DNA of 64,000 nt from Leptospiraceae bacterium (GTDB lineage Bacteria; Spirochaetota; Leptospiria; Leptospirales; Leptospiraceae), in assembly GCA_024233835.1 (NCBI GenBank), contig JACKPC010000001.1, positions 1,798,001-1,862,000 of the forward strand. Direction: 5' to 3'. This document shows, in pieces, positions 44,209-52,418 of the stretch (the stretch's first letter is position 1; the number at the start of each line of letters is the position of its first letter). The position numbers and the translations under genes were made by a program. Below the pieces are notes generated by a model that ran no database searches, was not told where the DNA came from, and was given only the letters and a program-made list of their open reading frames with translations.

Positions 44209-45099
44209 TTACAGTTGTAAGTTTTTTTTAAAAAATCTTTTCAGATAGACTTCCTGGATTTCAGTCATTTCTGATATGAAATCAAGAGTGAAGCCTGCAC
44301 GCTTCATTTTTATTGCAGTCCTGAGTTTACTTTTATGTTCTGCTCGCTTTTCGCGAATACTCACAAGATTTTGTGTTTTCTCTATTTGTTTCCTGGCCAG
44401 AAGACGTTCCTGTTCTCTGCCTTCCTGTATACTTTTTTCCCTGATTCCAAATTCTTCGGCTAATTCCCAGACTCTTTCTTCTATGGCTGTCATATTCGTT
44501 CCCATTTCCTCTAATATAGACTGTATCTCTTCTTTGTAAAGCAGGAAAATATCTTTCAAATCCTCGTTTCTTCCTTCTTTTATTACATCTCGAATTATCT
44601 TTTTCCGGTTTTTGCGGTTCATAAATATGGAGAGAAAATCTAACTCTTTTACCGCAGTTTCTTCTAACTCGGAAACGATAATAAGATGCATTTCTATCAT
44701 ATTGGGAATTGTTATTTTATACAGACCCTTCTTAACTGAGATAAATTTAAATTCCTTTATGAATGTTTCAGGTTTGTACATAGATATAAGGCTCAAAGTA
44801 ATGCCTTTTTTCTTTCTTAAGTATAATGCAGATATATAATATAGCAATTTATATATGTAGCTTCTTCCGAACCTGTCATTCTCCGACTTAAACTCTATAA
44901 TATTGAATTCTTTAAAATAGTTCATTAAGTCAAGGTGCTTTCCTATAGGTTTATCGCTCTCAATCACGAGAACATCTAGTTTTCTAGGTAAGCGATGAAG
45001 TTCGTATTCTGTTTCTACTTTAGCAAATTTTTCAAAAAATGAAGTAGCACGTTTTTTGAAAACCTCATCAAAGGTTCTTCTGAGTTTTCGTTTATTCAT
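44209..45099 (-). CDS. Rpn family recombination-promoting nuclease (PD-(D/E)XK)
   Basis: A 296-residue protein starting at ATG 45099 with GAGGG 4 bases upstream; longer in-frame versions to 45246 have no Shine-Dalgarno. The N-terminal half has the PD-(D/E)XK core: RKLDVLVIE (Asp) and NIIEFKSEND (E-x-K), followed by YKLLYYISALYL. The C-terminal half is helical and charged and ends in IKMKRAGFTLDFISEMTEI, the typical close of Rpn/transposase-31 relatives. RpnA-type enzymes are RecA-independent, recombination-promoting endonucleases spread by horizontal transfer. Here the gene is flanked by 41-base direct repeats. Catalytic residues look intact. Confidence 0.75.
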   Translation of the reverse strand: MNKRKLRRTFDEVFKKRATSFFEKFAKVETEYELHRLPRKLDVLVIESDKPIGKHLDLMNYFKEFNIIEFKSENDRFGRSYIYKLLYYISALYLRKKKGITLSLISMYKPETFIKEFKFISVKKGLYKITIPNMIEMHLIIVSELEETAVKELDFLSIFMNRKNRKKIIRDVIKEGRNEDLKDIFLLYKEEIQSILEEMGTNMTAIEERVWELAEEFGIREKSIQEGREQERLLARKQIEKTQNLVSIREKRAEHKSKLRTAIKMKRAGFTLDFISEMTEIQEVYLKRFFKKNLQL

Positions 45100-45245
45100 G
45101 TGACCCTCTATTATAAAGGGTTTGAAAAATGCAGTTTGGACTATTATTTTAAAAAAAATGCAGGTTAGACTGGACTTTTGGGATAATTCCCGGAACTTTT
45201 TTTGGTTGCTGAGTGAGAGACCCGTATCCACACTCAGAAAGTGCA

Positions 45246-45262
45246 ATATACCGCAGGTATAT
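45246..45262. repeat. Short inverted repeat inside the Rpn segment
   Basis: ATATACC (45246-45252) and GGTATAT (45256-45262) around GCA, a 7-base perfect stem near the right edge of the inserted segment. It could be a recombination-site remnant or a weak terminator of the monophosphatase gene; there is no clear T-tract. Confidence 0.3.
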
Positions 45263-45283
45263 CCGTATACTGGTTTATCTTTA

Positions 45284-45324
45284 CTTCTAATTCAAGTGAA
45301 TGCTTTTATGGCTTTTTTCTAATA
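45284..45324. repeat. 41-bp direct repeat, right copy (genuine gene end)
   Basis: Same sequence as 44068-44108 except one base. This copy is the functional 3' end of the monophosphatase gene and includes its stop codon at 45287-45289. Confidence 0.9.
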
Positions 45325-46138
45325 GTTCTACCAGACTCTCGTGTATATGTCCGTTACTGGCAATGATCCCGGTGTAAGTATCAGAGAAGGGCTTACCGTG
45401 TTCATCGGTTATCATGCCTCCGGCTTCTTCTAAGATTATTGAAACCGCAGCTAAATCTTCTTTCGTTAGATTTTTTTCCCATAGGCCTTCTACTCTTCCT
45501 TCTGCCAGCCAGCACATGTCCAAACAGAAGGAACCTGTTCTGCGTAAAGAATGCCCTGATACAATAGTAGCTGATATTTCAGCGATGAGGGACGATACGG
45601 TTTTTTTTCTATCCTGAGGATAGGCCGGTATCAGGATAGAGTTGGAAAGAACATTGACTTTGGAGGTATTTATAGGCTCGTCATTTTTTAAGGCTTCCCT
45701 ATATTTGATAGCTTCGTATAAGTCATCTAATTCCGGAATGAGAACCACACCGGCTGCTCGGGATTCCCGAAAGAGGATTCCAAAGGAAATCGCATAATAA
45801 GGAATTCCCCGTAGAAAATTCAAACCTCCATCTATGGGATCCAGAATCCAAGAGAAGTCATTATTTCCTGTTATATTTTTAAGTTCTTCTCCCCGAATTG
45901 TATCATTCGGAAATTCAGAATGAATCAGTTCACTTAAATATTTTCCCGCTTCCCTTTCGCTCTGGTCGATGAATACTTTTTCCTCTTTTCCGGAAAGTCT
46001 ATCCTTTTGACTGTATGTGCCATACAGGGTAGAGTAATAATCATAAATTTCATATTCTTTATCTTTAATGAACTGTACTCTTTCTTCAAGTTCCTCAAAA
46101 GGAAAATATACATCGGGTGAAAGTATGTTTGAACTCAT
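45287..46138 (-). CDS. Inositol monophosphatase family protein (SuhB/CysQ type)
   Basis: A 283-residue Mg-dependent, lithium-sensitive type phosphatase. Motifs: GEELKN (metal Glu), WILDPIDGGLNFLRG (metal aspartates, with G-L replacing the usual G-T-x-N), and near the C-terminus LTKEDLAAVSIILEEAGG (third metal Asp). Substrates in the family include inositol phosphates, fructose bisphosphate and PAP (CysQ); the sequence does not decide between them. Its last 11 codons are copied at 44068-44108, beyond the Rpn gene, which suggests that the insertion happened next to its stop codon. Confidence 0.88.
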   Translation of the reverse strand: MSSNILSPDVYFPFEELEERVQFIKDKEYEIYDYYSTLYGTYSQKDRLSGKEEKVFIDQSEREAGKYLSELIHSEFPNDTIRGEELKNITGNNDFSWILDPIDGGLNFLRGIPYYAISFGILFRESRAAGVVLIPELDDLYEAIKYREALKNDEPINTSKVNVLSNSILIPAYPQDRKKTVSSLIAEISATIVSGHSLRRTGSFCLDMCWLAEGRVEGLWEKNLTKEDLAAVSIILEEAGGMITDEHGKPFSDTYTGIIASNGHIHESLVELLEKSHKSIHLN

Positions 46139-46276
46139 TCTGTATACAATAGGTCTGTATATATAAAAATAAGCTACAAAAAAAGAAAAAAAATCAATTT
46201 TCTCTATAATTTATTCTGGTAAAGAATCTATATTATTTGGTATTGCATATTTTTTCAAGGTAATCTCTTATAGTAT

Positions 46277-47233
46277 ATGGAGAAAGAAATGAAAGAATTA
46301 GAAAAAGAAATTCAGGATTTGAAGAAGAAAGTTGAAGAACTGGAAGTTTTGAAACGGGATTTCTTATTTCTTTTAGAAAATACACCGGATTTTATCTATA
46401 TCAAAGATAGCCAGCATCGCTTTACCAGTACCAGCAGGGCTTTTGCTGAGCTAACGGGTCATAAAGATTGGCGTGAGTTGATAGGTAAAACGGATTTTGA
46501 TATATTTCCTCCGGAACATGCCGAAGAATACTTTAAATTTGAGAAACCCGTCATTGAAAACGGTCAATCTTTAATCAATCATGAAGAGCCTTATTACGAT
46601 AAGAATAAAGAATTACGCTGGGTAAGTTCCAGTAAAAGGCCGGTTTTTGGAGAAGATGGACAGGTTATCGGTCTGATTGGAATCAGTAAGGATATAACAG
46701 ATTTAAAAAATTCTAAACTAGCAATAGAACGTATGGCCAAATATGATTTCTTAACCGGTCTTGCAAATCGATATCTTTTTAATGAATTGGCAAATTCAGC
46801 TATGTTGTATGCACATCGTTCCAATAAAAATCTGGCTTTATTTTTTATTGATCTAGATGATTTTAAAGAAGTTAATGATACATACGGGCATGATGTTGGT
46901 GATAAATTATTGGTGAGTTTCTCTAAAACCGTAAAGGCATATCTCAGGGAATCGGACATTATTGCAAGACTGGGAGGAGATGAGTTTATCATTCTTTTAC
47001 ACGATGTATCAGGAAAGGTTGCTATTATAGAAGTAGCCAAACGGATCTTGACTTTTGTTTCCAAAAAGATAGAGATTAATGAAACAATTAAAATAGGGGT
47101 AAGTTGCAGTATGGGAATTGCCCTTTACCCGGAAGATGCAAACGAGTTAGAAAAACTCATCGCCTGTGCAGATATCGCTATGTATAAGTCCAAGCTAAAG
47201 GGAAAGAACCAGTTCACCTTTCATGAAAAATAA
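46277..47233 (+). CDS. PAS-GGDEF diguanylate cyclase
   Basis: A 318-residue soluble cyclase. N-terminal coiled coil (1-25), PAS domain (about 28-150, ENTPDFIYIKDSQHRFTSTSRAF) with a PAC segment, then a GGDEF domain (about 155-315): DFLTGLANRYLFNEL, FFIDLDDFKEVNDTYGHD and the active-site motif GGDEF in RLGGDEFIIL. All catalytic residues are present, so it should make cyclic di-GMP from GTP in response to a PAS-bound signal. There is no RxxD inhibitory site immediately before the motif. ATG 46277 or 46289 may be the start; GGAGAAAG lies 7 bases before the second. Confidence 0.93.
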   Translation: MEKEMKELEKEIQDLKKKVEELEVLKRDFLFLLENTPDFIYIKDSQHRFTSTSRAFAELTGHKDWRELIGKTDFDIFPPEHAEEYFKFEKPVIENGQSLINHEEPYYDKNKELRWVSSSKRPVFGEDGQVIGLIGISKDITDLKNSKLAIERMAKYDFLTGLANRYLFNELANSAMLYAHRSNKNLALFFIDLDDFKEVNDTYGHDVGDKLLVSFSKTVKAYLRESDIIARLGGDEFIILLHDVSGKVAIIEVAKRILTFVSKKIEINETIKIGVSCSMGIALYPEDANELEKLIACADIAMYKSKLKGKNQFTFHEK

Positions 47234-47283
47234 AGCTGCATATATACAAGAGTAGTATATATAAGAAGATTCTCTTACAAGTT

Positions 47284-47484
47284 TTAAGTTATTTGTTTTT
47301 CTCTATAGAACTGGCAGATCATAGCCTGGCTTACTTTCCTTCCATAATTTACATTGGATTCTTCTTCATACATACAGGATTCTTCTTTGCAGTATAGACA
47401 GCCAAAGCAGCCACCGTTATATTTAGTTCGTAAAAAAACAGAAGCTTCATTTTCCGGGTAGACAGGTTTTCCATCTATTCTCAT
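47284..47484 (-). CDS. Small cysteine-rich protein, unknown
   Basis: A 66-residue protein I cannot place. It has a tight cysteine cluster, GGCFGCLYCKEESCM, and a fifth Cys near the end (MICQFY), a pattern that suits a zinc site or an iron-sulfur cluster. Its ATG lies 9 bases after the aldo/keto reductase stop and has AGGA 8 bases upstream, so it is a real, coupled gene. It may act with the reductase. Confidence 0.65.
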   Translation of the reverse strand: MRIDGKPVYPENEASVFLRTKYNGGCFGCLYCKEESCMYEEESNVNYGRKVSQAMICQFYREKQIT

Positions 47485-47493
47485 ATTATTTCC

Positions 47494-48531
47494 TCAGGGT
47501 GCCGGGTTAGGGATTTCAAGGTGAATTTTATCTATCTCTTCTAATACATCTTTATTGAGAGATATTTGGATGCTATCTATGTTTTCTTTTAGTTGTTCCA
47601 TTGTTGTTGCACCAATGATGTTAGAACAAAGAAACGAGCGGGAGTTTACAAAAGCTAAGGCCATTTGGGATGGAAGTAAACCGGCTTTTTCAGCCAGTTC
47701 ACAATATAAGTCAGTAGCTCGAATGGCTCTTTCATTTTTATAGCGTTGAAAACGTGTCCATAAAGTTAATCTGGAATTTTCCGGTTTTTGACCATTTCTA
47801 TATTTTCCACTTAATGCACCAAAGGCAAGGGGAGAATATGCAAGTAATCCAACATTTTCTCTGTGACTAATTTCAGCAAGACCTATTTCAAAGCTTCGAT
47901 TTAATAGATTATAAGGATTTTGTATACTTATCATTCTCGGAAGAGATTTAGTTTCTGAAATTTTTAAAAATTCCATAACTCCCCAGGGTGTTTCGTTGGA
48001 TAAACCGAAAAAGCGAACCTTTCCCTGTTTCTTTAAATCCTGTAAAACGTGTAGGGTTTCTTCCGGTGAAGTAATTTCTTCATTTTCCTTATACTCATAA
48101 CCCAACTTTCCAAAGAAGTTTGTGTGTCTATCAGGCCAATGTAATTGATAGAGATCGATATAATCTGTTTTGAGTCTTTTTAAGCTGGCTTCTATTGCCT
48201 GTGTGATATTTTCCCTATCCAGCCGGTTTATGCCGCTTCGGATGTAGTCGGTTCTCATAGGCCCGATTACTTTTGTAGCCAGGATGAACTTATCTCTTTC
48301 TTTGTGGAGTCTATCCCAGTTTCCTATAATACTTTCTGTGCGTGAATAAGTTTCTTTTTTCGGTGGAACCGGATACATTTCAGCTGTATCTATGAAGTTG
48401 ATACCCTGTTCGCTGGCATAGTCCAATTGTTCATGGGCTTCTTTTTCTGTATTCTGCTCTCCCCAGGTCATGGTTCCAAGACAAATTTTACTGACTCTGA
48501 GTCCGCTTGTTCCGAGTTCTGTATAAATCAT
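47494..48531 (-). CDS. Aldo/keto reductase
   Basis: A 345-residue NADPH-dependent oxidoreductase of the TIM-barrel AKR family (Tas/YajO-like). Catalytic tetrad elements are visible: FIDTAEMYPVPP (Asp, Tyr), FILATKV (Lys) and LYQLHWPDR (His); cofactor-binding C-terminal segment SNIIGATTMEQLKENID. The opening ELGTSGLRVSKICLGTMTWG is typical. Substrate unknown. It is followed by the small cysteine-rich gene in a two-gene unit. Confidence 0.93.
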   Translation of the reverse strand: MIYTELGTSGLRVSKICLGTMTWGEQNTEKEAHEQLDYASEQGINFIDTAEMYPVPPKKETYSRTESIIGNWDRLHKERDKFILATKVIGPMRTDYIRSGINRLDRENITQAIEASLKRLKTDYIDLYQLHWPDRHTNFFGKLGYEYKENEEITSPEETLHVLQDLKKQGKVRFFGLSNETPWGVMEFLKISETKSLPRMISIQNPYNLLNRSFEIGLAEISHRENVGLLAYSPLAFGALSGKYRNGQKPENSRLTLWTRFQRYKNERAIRATDLYCELAEKAGLLPSQMALAFVNSRSFLCSNIIGATTMEQLKENIDSIQISLNKDVLEEIDKIHLEIPNPAP

Positions 48532-48593
48532 AATAAGTTCCTTTGAACAATCTGAGAGACTTTAAACTTTTGTAAAGTATAAGAAAAGAAAAA

Positions 48594-48989
48594 TTATTGC
48601 ATCTCTGTTTCTAAGATTTTTCTAAAACTTTCAGGAATCACTTTTTTGGTATTTTCTCTGTAATCAAAATAAACCTGCGTAGTTTTCGCCCTGGCATATA
48701 TTTTGTTTGATTCAGGGTTTACAATTTCAGCATAAAATTCCCAGGAGCTGTGACCGATACGAGAAACGATAGTTCTAACTTCTGCTTTTTCATTGGGACC
48801 GAGAGAGTTTTGAATGTCCATTTCTACCCTTACCAGCACAAAGGGAGTATCTTCAAGGCTATCGATAGGAAAATATCGATTACAAAAGTCCATGCGAGCC
48901 AATTCAAGATAAGCCGCATAACTGGCATTATTGACTCGCCTCATAGGATCTAAATCATTGAAACGGATCTGTATTGGAGTTATTATCAT
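48594..48989 (-). CDS. Acyl-CoA thioesterase, hotdog fold (4HBT/YbgC type)
   Basis: A 131-residue hotdog-fold protein. The family motif is IRFNDLDPMRRVNNASYAAYLELAR, with the catalytic Asp followed by the VNN turn; the usual His before VNN is replaced by Arg. Hydrolyses acyl-CoA thioesters, usually short or hydroxybenzoyl chains, or acts as a FadM-like thioesterase. It is transcribed on the minus strand toward the aldo/keto reductase gene, 62 bases away, and is divergent from galT. Confidence 0.88.
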   Translation of the reverse strand: MIITPIQIRFNDLDPMRRVNNASYAAYLELARMDFCNRYFPIDSLEDTPFVLVRVEMDIQNSLGPNEKAEVRTIVSRIGHSSWEFYAEIVNPESNKIYARAKTTQVYFDYRENTKKVIPESFRKILETEMQ

Positions 48990-49120
48990 AGTTCGGTTAA
49001 ACTAAAAAAGAACCTCTTAAGTCAAGAAAAACTCCTGTATATAGTGCGTGCAAAACAAGGAAAAATTTGTAGTTTACTTCTGTTTATAGTAATAAAAAGT
49101 CTAAATAGAAGGAGGAGTGT

Positions 49121-50131
49121 ATGTCAGAGATAAGACAAAACCTCATAACTCGAGATTGGGTGATAATAGCAAAGGAAAGAGCCAAACGTCCTCATGAATT
49201 TGCAAAGCAACAGGATGATATAAATACAATTCCTCCTTACAAAGACAACTGCCCTTTTTGTGCCGGAAATGAATCACTCGGAACCAGAGAAATTTTAAGG
49301 ATCCCGGAAATCGGAAATTGGAAGGTTCGAATCATAGAAAATAAATACCCGGCTCTTTCTCCGGAGGGAGAAAGGAATCGCTGGAATGATGGACTTTATA
49401 ATAATATAAGCGGAGTAGGAATTCATGAGGTTGTGGTTGATACACCCAAGCACAATGTTCCAACTGCTTTTTTACCGGTGTCTGATATTTACAATATATT
49501 ATTATCTTATAAATTAAGATATATGCAAATACGGAATGATAGACGCTTAGAAGCTGTCGTAATTTTTAAAAATCATGGAGAAGCTGCCGGGAGTTCTTTA
49601 GAGCATCCTCACTCCCAAATTGCAGCCACTCCCGTTGTTCCCTATCAATTTCGAGCCCGGATCCAGGAAGTTATACGTTATTTTGATGATACAGGGAATT
49701 GTATATTTTGTAGAACTTTGTTAGATGAGATTGCTACCGCATCCCGAATCATTGCTGAAAATGATAGCTTTTTAGCTTTTATTCCTTATGCGGCTCTATC
49801 TCCTTTTCATACCTGGATATTTCCGCGTTATCATGCTTCCTCTTATGATATGATAAGCGAATCCGAATTGAAAGATCTATCGGCAATTTTGAAAGAAGTA
49901 TTGTTACGTCTTTATTATGGACTGGGGAATCCTGATTATAATTATACCATTCGTTCAGCCCCACTTGCTGACATGAATACGAGATATTACCATTGGTATT
50001 TATCCATTATTCCACGTGTAACCAAGCAAGCCGGTTTTGAGTTAGGAAGTGGTATGTTTATTAACTCTTCAATCCCGGAGGAAAGTGCAAGCTATTTAAG
50101 AGAGGTAACAATTCCGAAGGAATTTATCTGA
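49121..50131 (+). CDS. galT: Galactose-1-phosphate uridylyltransferase
   Basis: A 336-residue enzyme of the Leloir pathway exchanging UMP between UDP-glucose and galactose-1-phosphate. Evidence: RQNLITRDWVIIAKERAKRP at the N-terminus, zinc-site CPFC, GVGIHEVVVDTPKHN, and the active-site HPHSQ in SLEHPHSQ (nucleophilic His). The C-terminal half has the second HIT-like fold with YHWYLSIIPR. Excellent Shine-Dalgarno (GGAGGAG, 5 bases before ATG). Other galactose genes are absent from the window. It overlaps the convergent response-regulator gene by 8 bases. Confidence 0.95.
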   Translation: MSEIRQNLITRDWVIIAKERAKRPHEFAKQQDDINTIPPYKDNCPFCAGNESLGTREILRIPEIGNWKVRIIENKYPALSPEGERNRWNDGLYNNISGVGIHEVVVDTPKHNVPTAFLPVSDIYNILLSYKLRYMQIRNDRRLEAVVIFKNHGEAAGSSLEHPHSQIAATPVVPYQFRARIQEVIRYFDDTGNCIFCRTLLDEIATASRIIAENDSFLAFIPYAALSPFHTWIFPRYHASSYDMISESELKDLSAILKEVLLRLYYGLGNPDYNYTIRSAPLADMNTRYYHWYLSIIPRVTKQAGFELGSGMFINSSIPEESASYLREVTIPKEFI

Positions 50132-50876
50132 GAGGAACCGGGGTTTGAAATTTACAACGTGATAAATGGGGAAGTTTTTGGAGTTCTTTTTTTTCCACAT
50201 TTTGAAAATATAAACCTTTGAAGAACAGTTCAGCAGGAAGAAGGCGCGTACTTTTTAAGATGCGAGCCACTATTTCGTCGAGCATGATGAGACTATCCGG
50301 ATAATATAAAAGTCCTTCATCCACATCAAAGTCGATGTAGGAGATCTCTCTATTTTTCGCAAAAAAAGAAAGAGTTTCTTTTAATACATCACCCACATCT
50401 AATTTGCGAAGCGGACAACCTTTCAGATTGACTTCTAATTCTATATTGGATACCTGTTTTACAGAGCATTGAAAAGGATTTTGTTGCTTACTGAATAGTT
50501 CGTCTTCCTGTATACTTAGGGTCTGTAAGATTTTTCGCTTTAGCCTTTCGGGGATAAGAGGTTTTAAAAGAAAAGCCTGTACTTTATATTGCATGGCCCT
50601 TTCTACGTTTTCTTTTCTTTCGGAGGCTGTTATCATCATTACAGGTATGGTCGGTTCCTGCTCCCGAATCCTCTGGATAACATCAAAACCATCCAGGCCC
50701 GGAAGACGAATATCGACAATTAACAAATCATAGGTTTTGGGGTTGAAAAGCCGAAAGGCAGCATTGGCATCGAGTGCAAAGTCAATCGAGAAGTTATATT
50801 TCTCCATTGTGTGAGAAAGTATTTTGCCATTGATTTCTTCATCTTCTACCAGTAAAATTTTGTAAATCCTGCGCAT
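50124..50876 (-). CDS. Response regulator with unrecognised C-terminal output domain
   Basis: A 250-residue protein. Receiver domain 1-125: LVEDEEIN, acceptor Asp in LLIVDIRLPGLDG, MMITASE switch and LLKPL lysine. The C-terminal 110 residues match no DNA-binding or enzymatic fold I know; they open with SVKQVSNIELEVNLKGCPLRKLD and contain the acidic DFDVDEGLLYYPDSLIMLDEIVARILKSTRLLP, resembling a sensor or partner-binding domain. It is the third minus-strand gene after the M23 and DinB-like genes, 49 bases downstream. Confidence 0.85.
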   Translation of the reverse strand: MRRIYKILLVEDEEINGKILSHTMEKYNFSIDFALDANAAFRLFNPKTYDLLIVDIRLPGLDGFDVIQRIREQEPTIPVMMITASERKENVERAMQYKVQAFLLKPLIPERLKRKILQTLSIQEDELFSKQQNPFQCSVKQVSNIELEVNLKGCPLRKLDVGDVLKETLSFFAKNREISYIDFDVDEGLLYYPDSLIMLDEIVARILKSTRLLPAELFFKGLYFQNVEKKELQKLPHLSRCKFQTPVPLR

Positions 50877-50925
50877 AACAGACCTTTTATTTTACATAAA
50901 ATTATCCTTTTTACTGGATGGTCAA

Positions 50926-51426
50926 CTATTTCTTTATATTTTTGTATTTATATTGTATTGTGGATGGAGCAAAACCAAATTCTTTCGGTAATTGAATTTC
51001 CGGAAAATGAGTTTTTATTGCGATTTGAATAATTGCCATGTGATGGATACTGTGTTCTAATACATAAACCAATTCTCTTGAAAAATTTGTTTTTATAAAT
51101 AAATCTTTGTCCCGCTTAACAACAAGTTTCAATTCAATATTCTGGTTTAAATCCTGTTTTTGAATTAGGGAAAAAATTTGAAACAATAATTCTAAGGCTC
51201 TCTCGGGCTCGGATTCAATACCAGTATCCCTCTTTCTTTTATCATAGCAAATTTCTCCTGTTTGTAGACCTTTAAGTAAATTTTCTATAAAATTCAGGAT
51301 ATGCCTTGTGTGTTCTCCGATGGAAGCATTCAGAATAAGAGGAAGATTTTTAGAATAGTCATCTCGGTTTATTTGTTTTAAAAAAAATTCTAAATGTTTA
51401 CCTATTCTTTGTATTTCGGTATTCAT
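50926..51426 (-). CDS. DinB-like metal-binding four-helix protein
   Basis: A 166-residue protein with the DinB/YfiT layout: LNASIGEHTRHILNFIENLL with two histidines in the first half and LEHSIHHMAIIQIAIK plus LPKEFGFAPSTIQY in the second. The HxxxH and HxxHH pattern gives the usual three-His metal site. DinB-like proteins include thiol transferases, but most are uncharacterised. Its ATG overlaps the M23 peptidase stop (ATGA), linking it to wall metabolism or its control. Confidence 0.75.
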   Translation of the reverse strand: MNTEIQRIGKHLEFFLKQINRDDYSKNLPLILNASIGEHTRHILNFIENLLKGLQTGEICYDKRKRDTGIESEPERALELLFQIFSLIQKQDLNQNIELKLVVKRDKDLFIKTNFSRELVYVLEHSIHHMAIIQIAIKTHFPEIQLPKEFGFAPSTIQYKYKNIKK

Positions 51427-52340
51427 CGATTGATTCGATTTACGTGAAAACGGAACTCTTTACGGGTGGTTTGCTCGAAATAATCCCAGGCTTCTACGGT
51501 CACTGTATTATATCCTGCCGGAAGATCCGGAGAACCGAGATAATAATTACCTCTGAAAAAAAGCTCATCAAAACTTATGCCCGAATCGTTAACCCAACGA
51601 CCTTTAAATAGGCTTATATAATTAAATGTGCTTTGTTTTACAGGTTTCCCGTTTAGTGAAAACTTAATTCCATGCAGACCTCTTTTCTGGCCGGATTTTT
51701 CTCCTCTATCCATAGCTATAATGGAAATCGGATATCCCTGCGAGAGGTTAATGTTGTCCCCATCATTAATGTAAGTATAGTTTTCTCCTATGGTTAAAAT
51801 CAGGGCACCTAAAATAGGGCGGTGAGAGTCGATAACCGGCGGAAGAACATCAAGGGGGTTAATGATTTTTTTTCCGTAATGAGAAGCAATTACAAAGTGA
51901 AGATGTGCCCCGCTTGAGTGTCCTGTGTTCCCTGTTACACCCAGTTTTTCTCCCTTTTTTAAATCCAAATTCTCAAAAACATTTTTTCTGGATTTCGCTT
52001 TCATGTGATAATAGGCAGACAAATACCCGCGACCGTGGCTGAGCCAGACAACATTGCCGGGACCGAGGGTTTCCTCGAAGGGAGAATCGGATTTATACCT
52101 TGAGTATAAAATTTTACCATCTTCCATGGCCAGCACAGGCTCATTAATAGAGGAAATATCAAGTCCATTATGAAAATGATCCCCTCTGGACTCGCCAAAA
52201 AGAGAGGAAAGTTTATCTGAAATATTTGTAGTTTTAACAGGCCAGATGAAGGATCTCTGGTGTGTATCTGAGAAAATAGGTTGAATTAAAAAGGAAAAAA
52301 GAATAGCCTGTAGATATAGCCATCTGCAAATTATTTTCAT
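51423..52340 (-). CDS. M23 (LytM-type) metallopeptidase, secreted
   Basis: A 305-residue exported protein: signal peptide about 1-25, then an M23 zinc peptidase domain (about 45-165) with HFHNGLDI (zinc His and Asp), and the HLHF motif in SSGAHLHFVI (catalytic and zinc His), all residues present. The C-terminal 130 residues are beta-rich (GYNTVTVEAWDYFEQ) and may bind the cell wall. Cuts peptidoglycan cross-links or acts as a LytM activator of an amidase. First gene of a minus-strand group with the DinB-like gene; divergent from the sigma-factor operon. Confidence 0.92.
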   Translation of the reverse strand: MKIICRWLYLQAILFSFLIQPIFSDTHQRSFIWPVKTTNISDKLSSLFGESRGDHFHNGLDISSINEPVLAMEDGKILYSRYKSDSPFEETLGPGNVVWLSHGRGYLSAYYHMKAKSRKNVFENLDLKKGEKLGVTGNTGHSSGAHLHFVIASHYGKKIINPLDVLPPVIDSHRPILGALILTIGENYTYINDGDNINLSQGYPISIIAMDRGEKSGQKRGLHGIKFSLNGKPVKQSTFNYISLFKGRWVNDSGISFDELFFRGNYYLGSPDLPAGYNTVTVEAWDYFEQTTRKEFRFHVNRINR

Positions 52341-52367
52341 AGTAAGTTCATTTATTTATTGCATGAA

Positions 52368-52394
52368 TTGAAGTCTAACCTTAAATTATATAAT
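52368..52394 (+). promoter_or_regulatory. Possible promoter of the sigma-CHAT operon
   Basis: A perfect TATAAT (52389-52394) lies 24 bases before ATG 52419, with TTGAAG at 52368-52373 only 15 bases away. The short spacer makes the -35 doubtful. It supports a start at 52419 rather than at the upstream TTG. Confidence 0.35.
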
Positions 52395-52418
52395 TATTAC
52401 GAAATTTATATTCAGGGC

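Larger units (their letters stand above)
44109..45283. mobile_element. Inserted Rpn-type nuclease gene cassette between 41-bp direct repeats
   Basis: A 1175-base segment bounded by 41-base direct repeats and holding one gene, an Rpn/PD-(D/E)XK nuclease. Removing the segment and one repeat restores a simple convergent pair, the DUF1554 gene and the monophosphatase gene, about 20 bases apart. I see no terminal inverted repeats at the junctions. The hairpin ATATACC-GCA-GGTATAT (45246-45262) lies 21 bases inside the right edge. The mechanism (Rpn-promoted recombination, slippage or other) is inferred. Confidence 0.6.

Noticed and set aside
44109..45283. Classical IS element
   Set aside because: No terminal inverted repeats at the junctions and no transposase; the only gene is an Rpn-type nuclease and the direct repeats are far longer than IS duplications.
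45122..45322. Plus-strand reading frame across the right edge of the Rpn segment
   Set aside because: It overlaps the repeat and the antisense of the monophosphatase gene end and has no codon or motif support.
52359..52418. TTG start giving 20 extra residues to the sigma factor
   Set aside because: It would overlap the likely TATAAT promoter and leave 18 bases to the divergent gene; the shorter form matches normal sigma N-termini.
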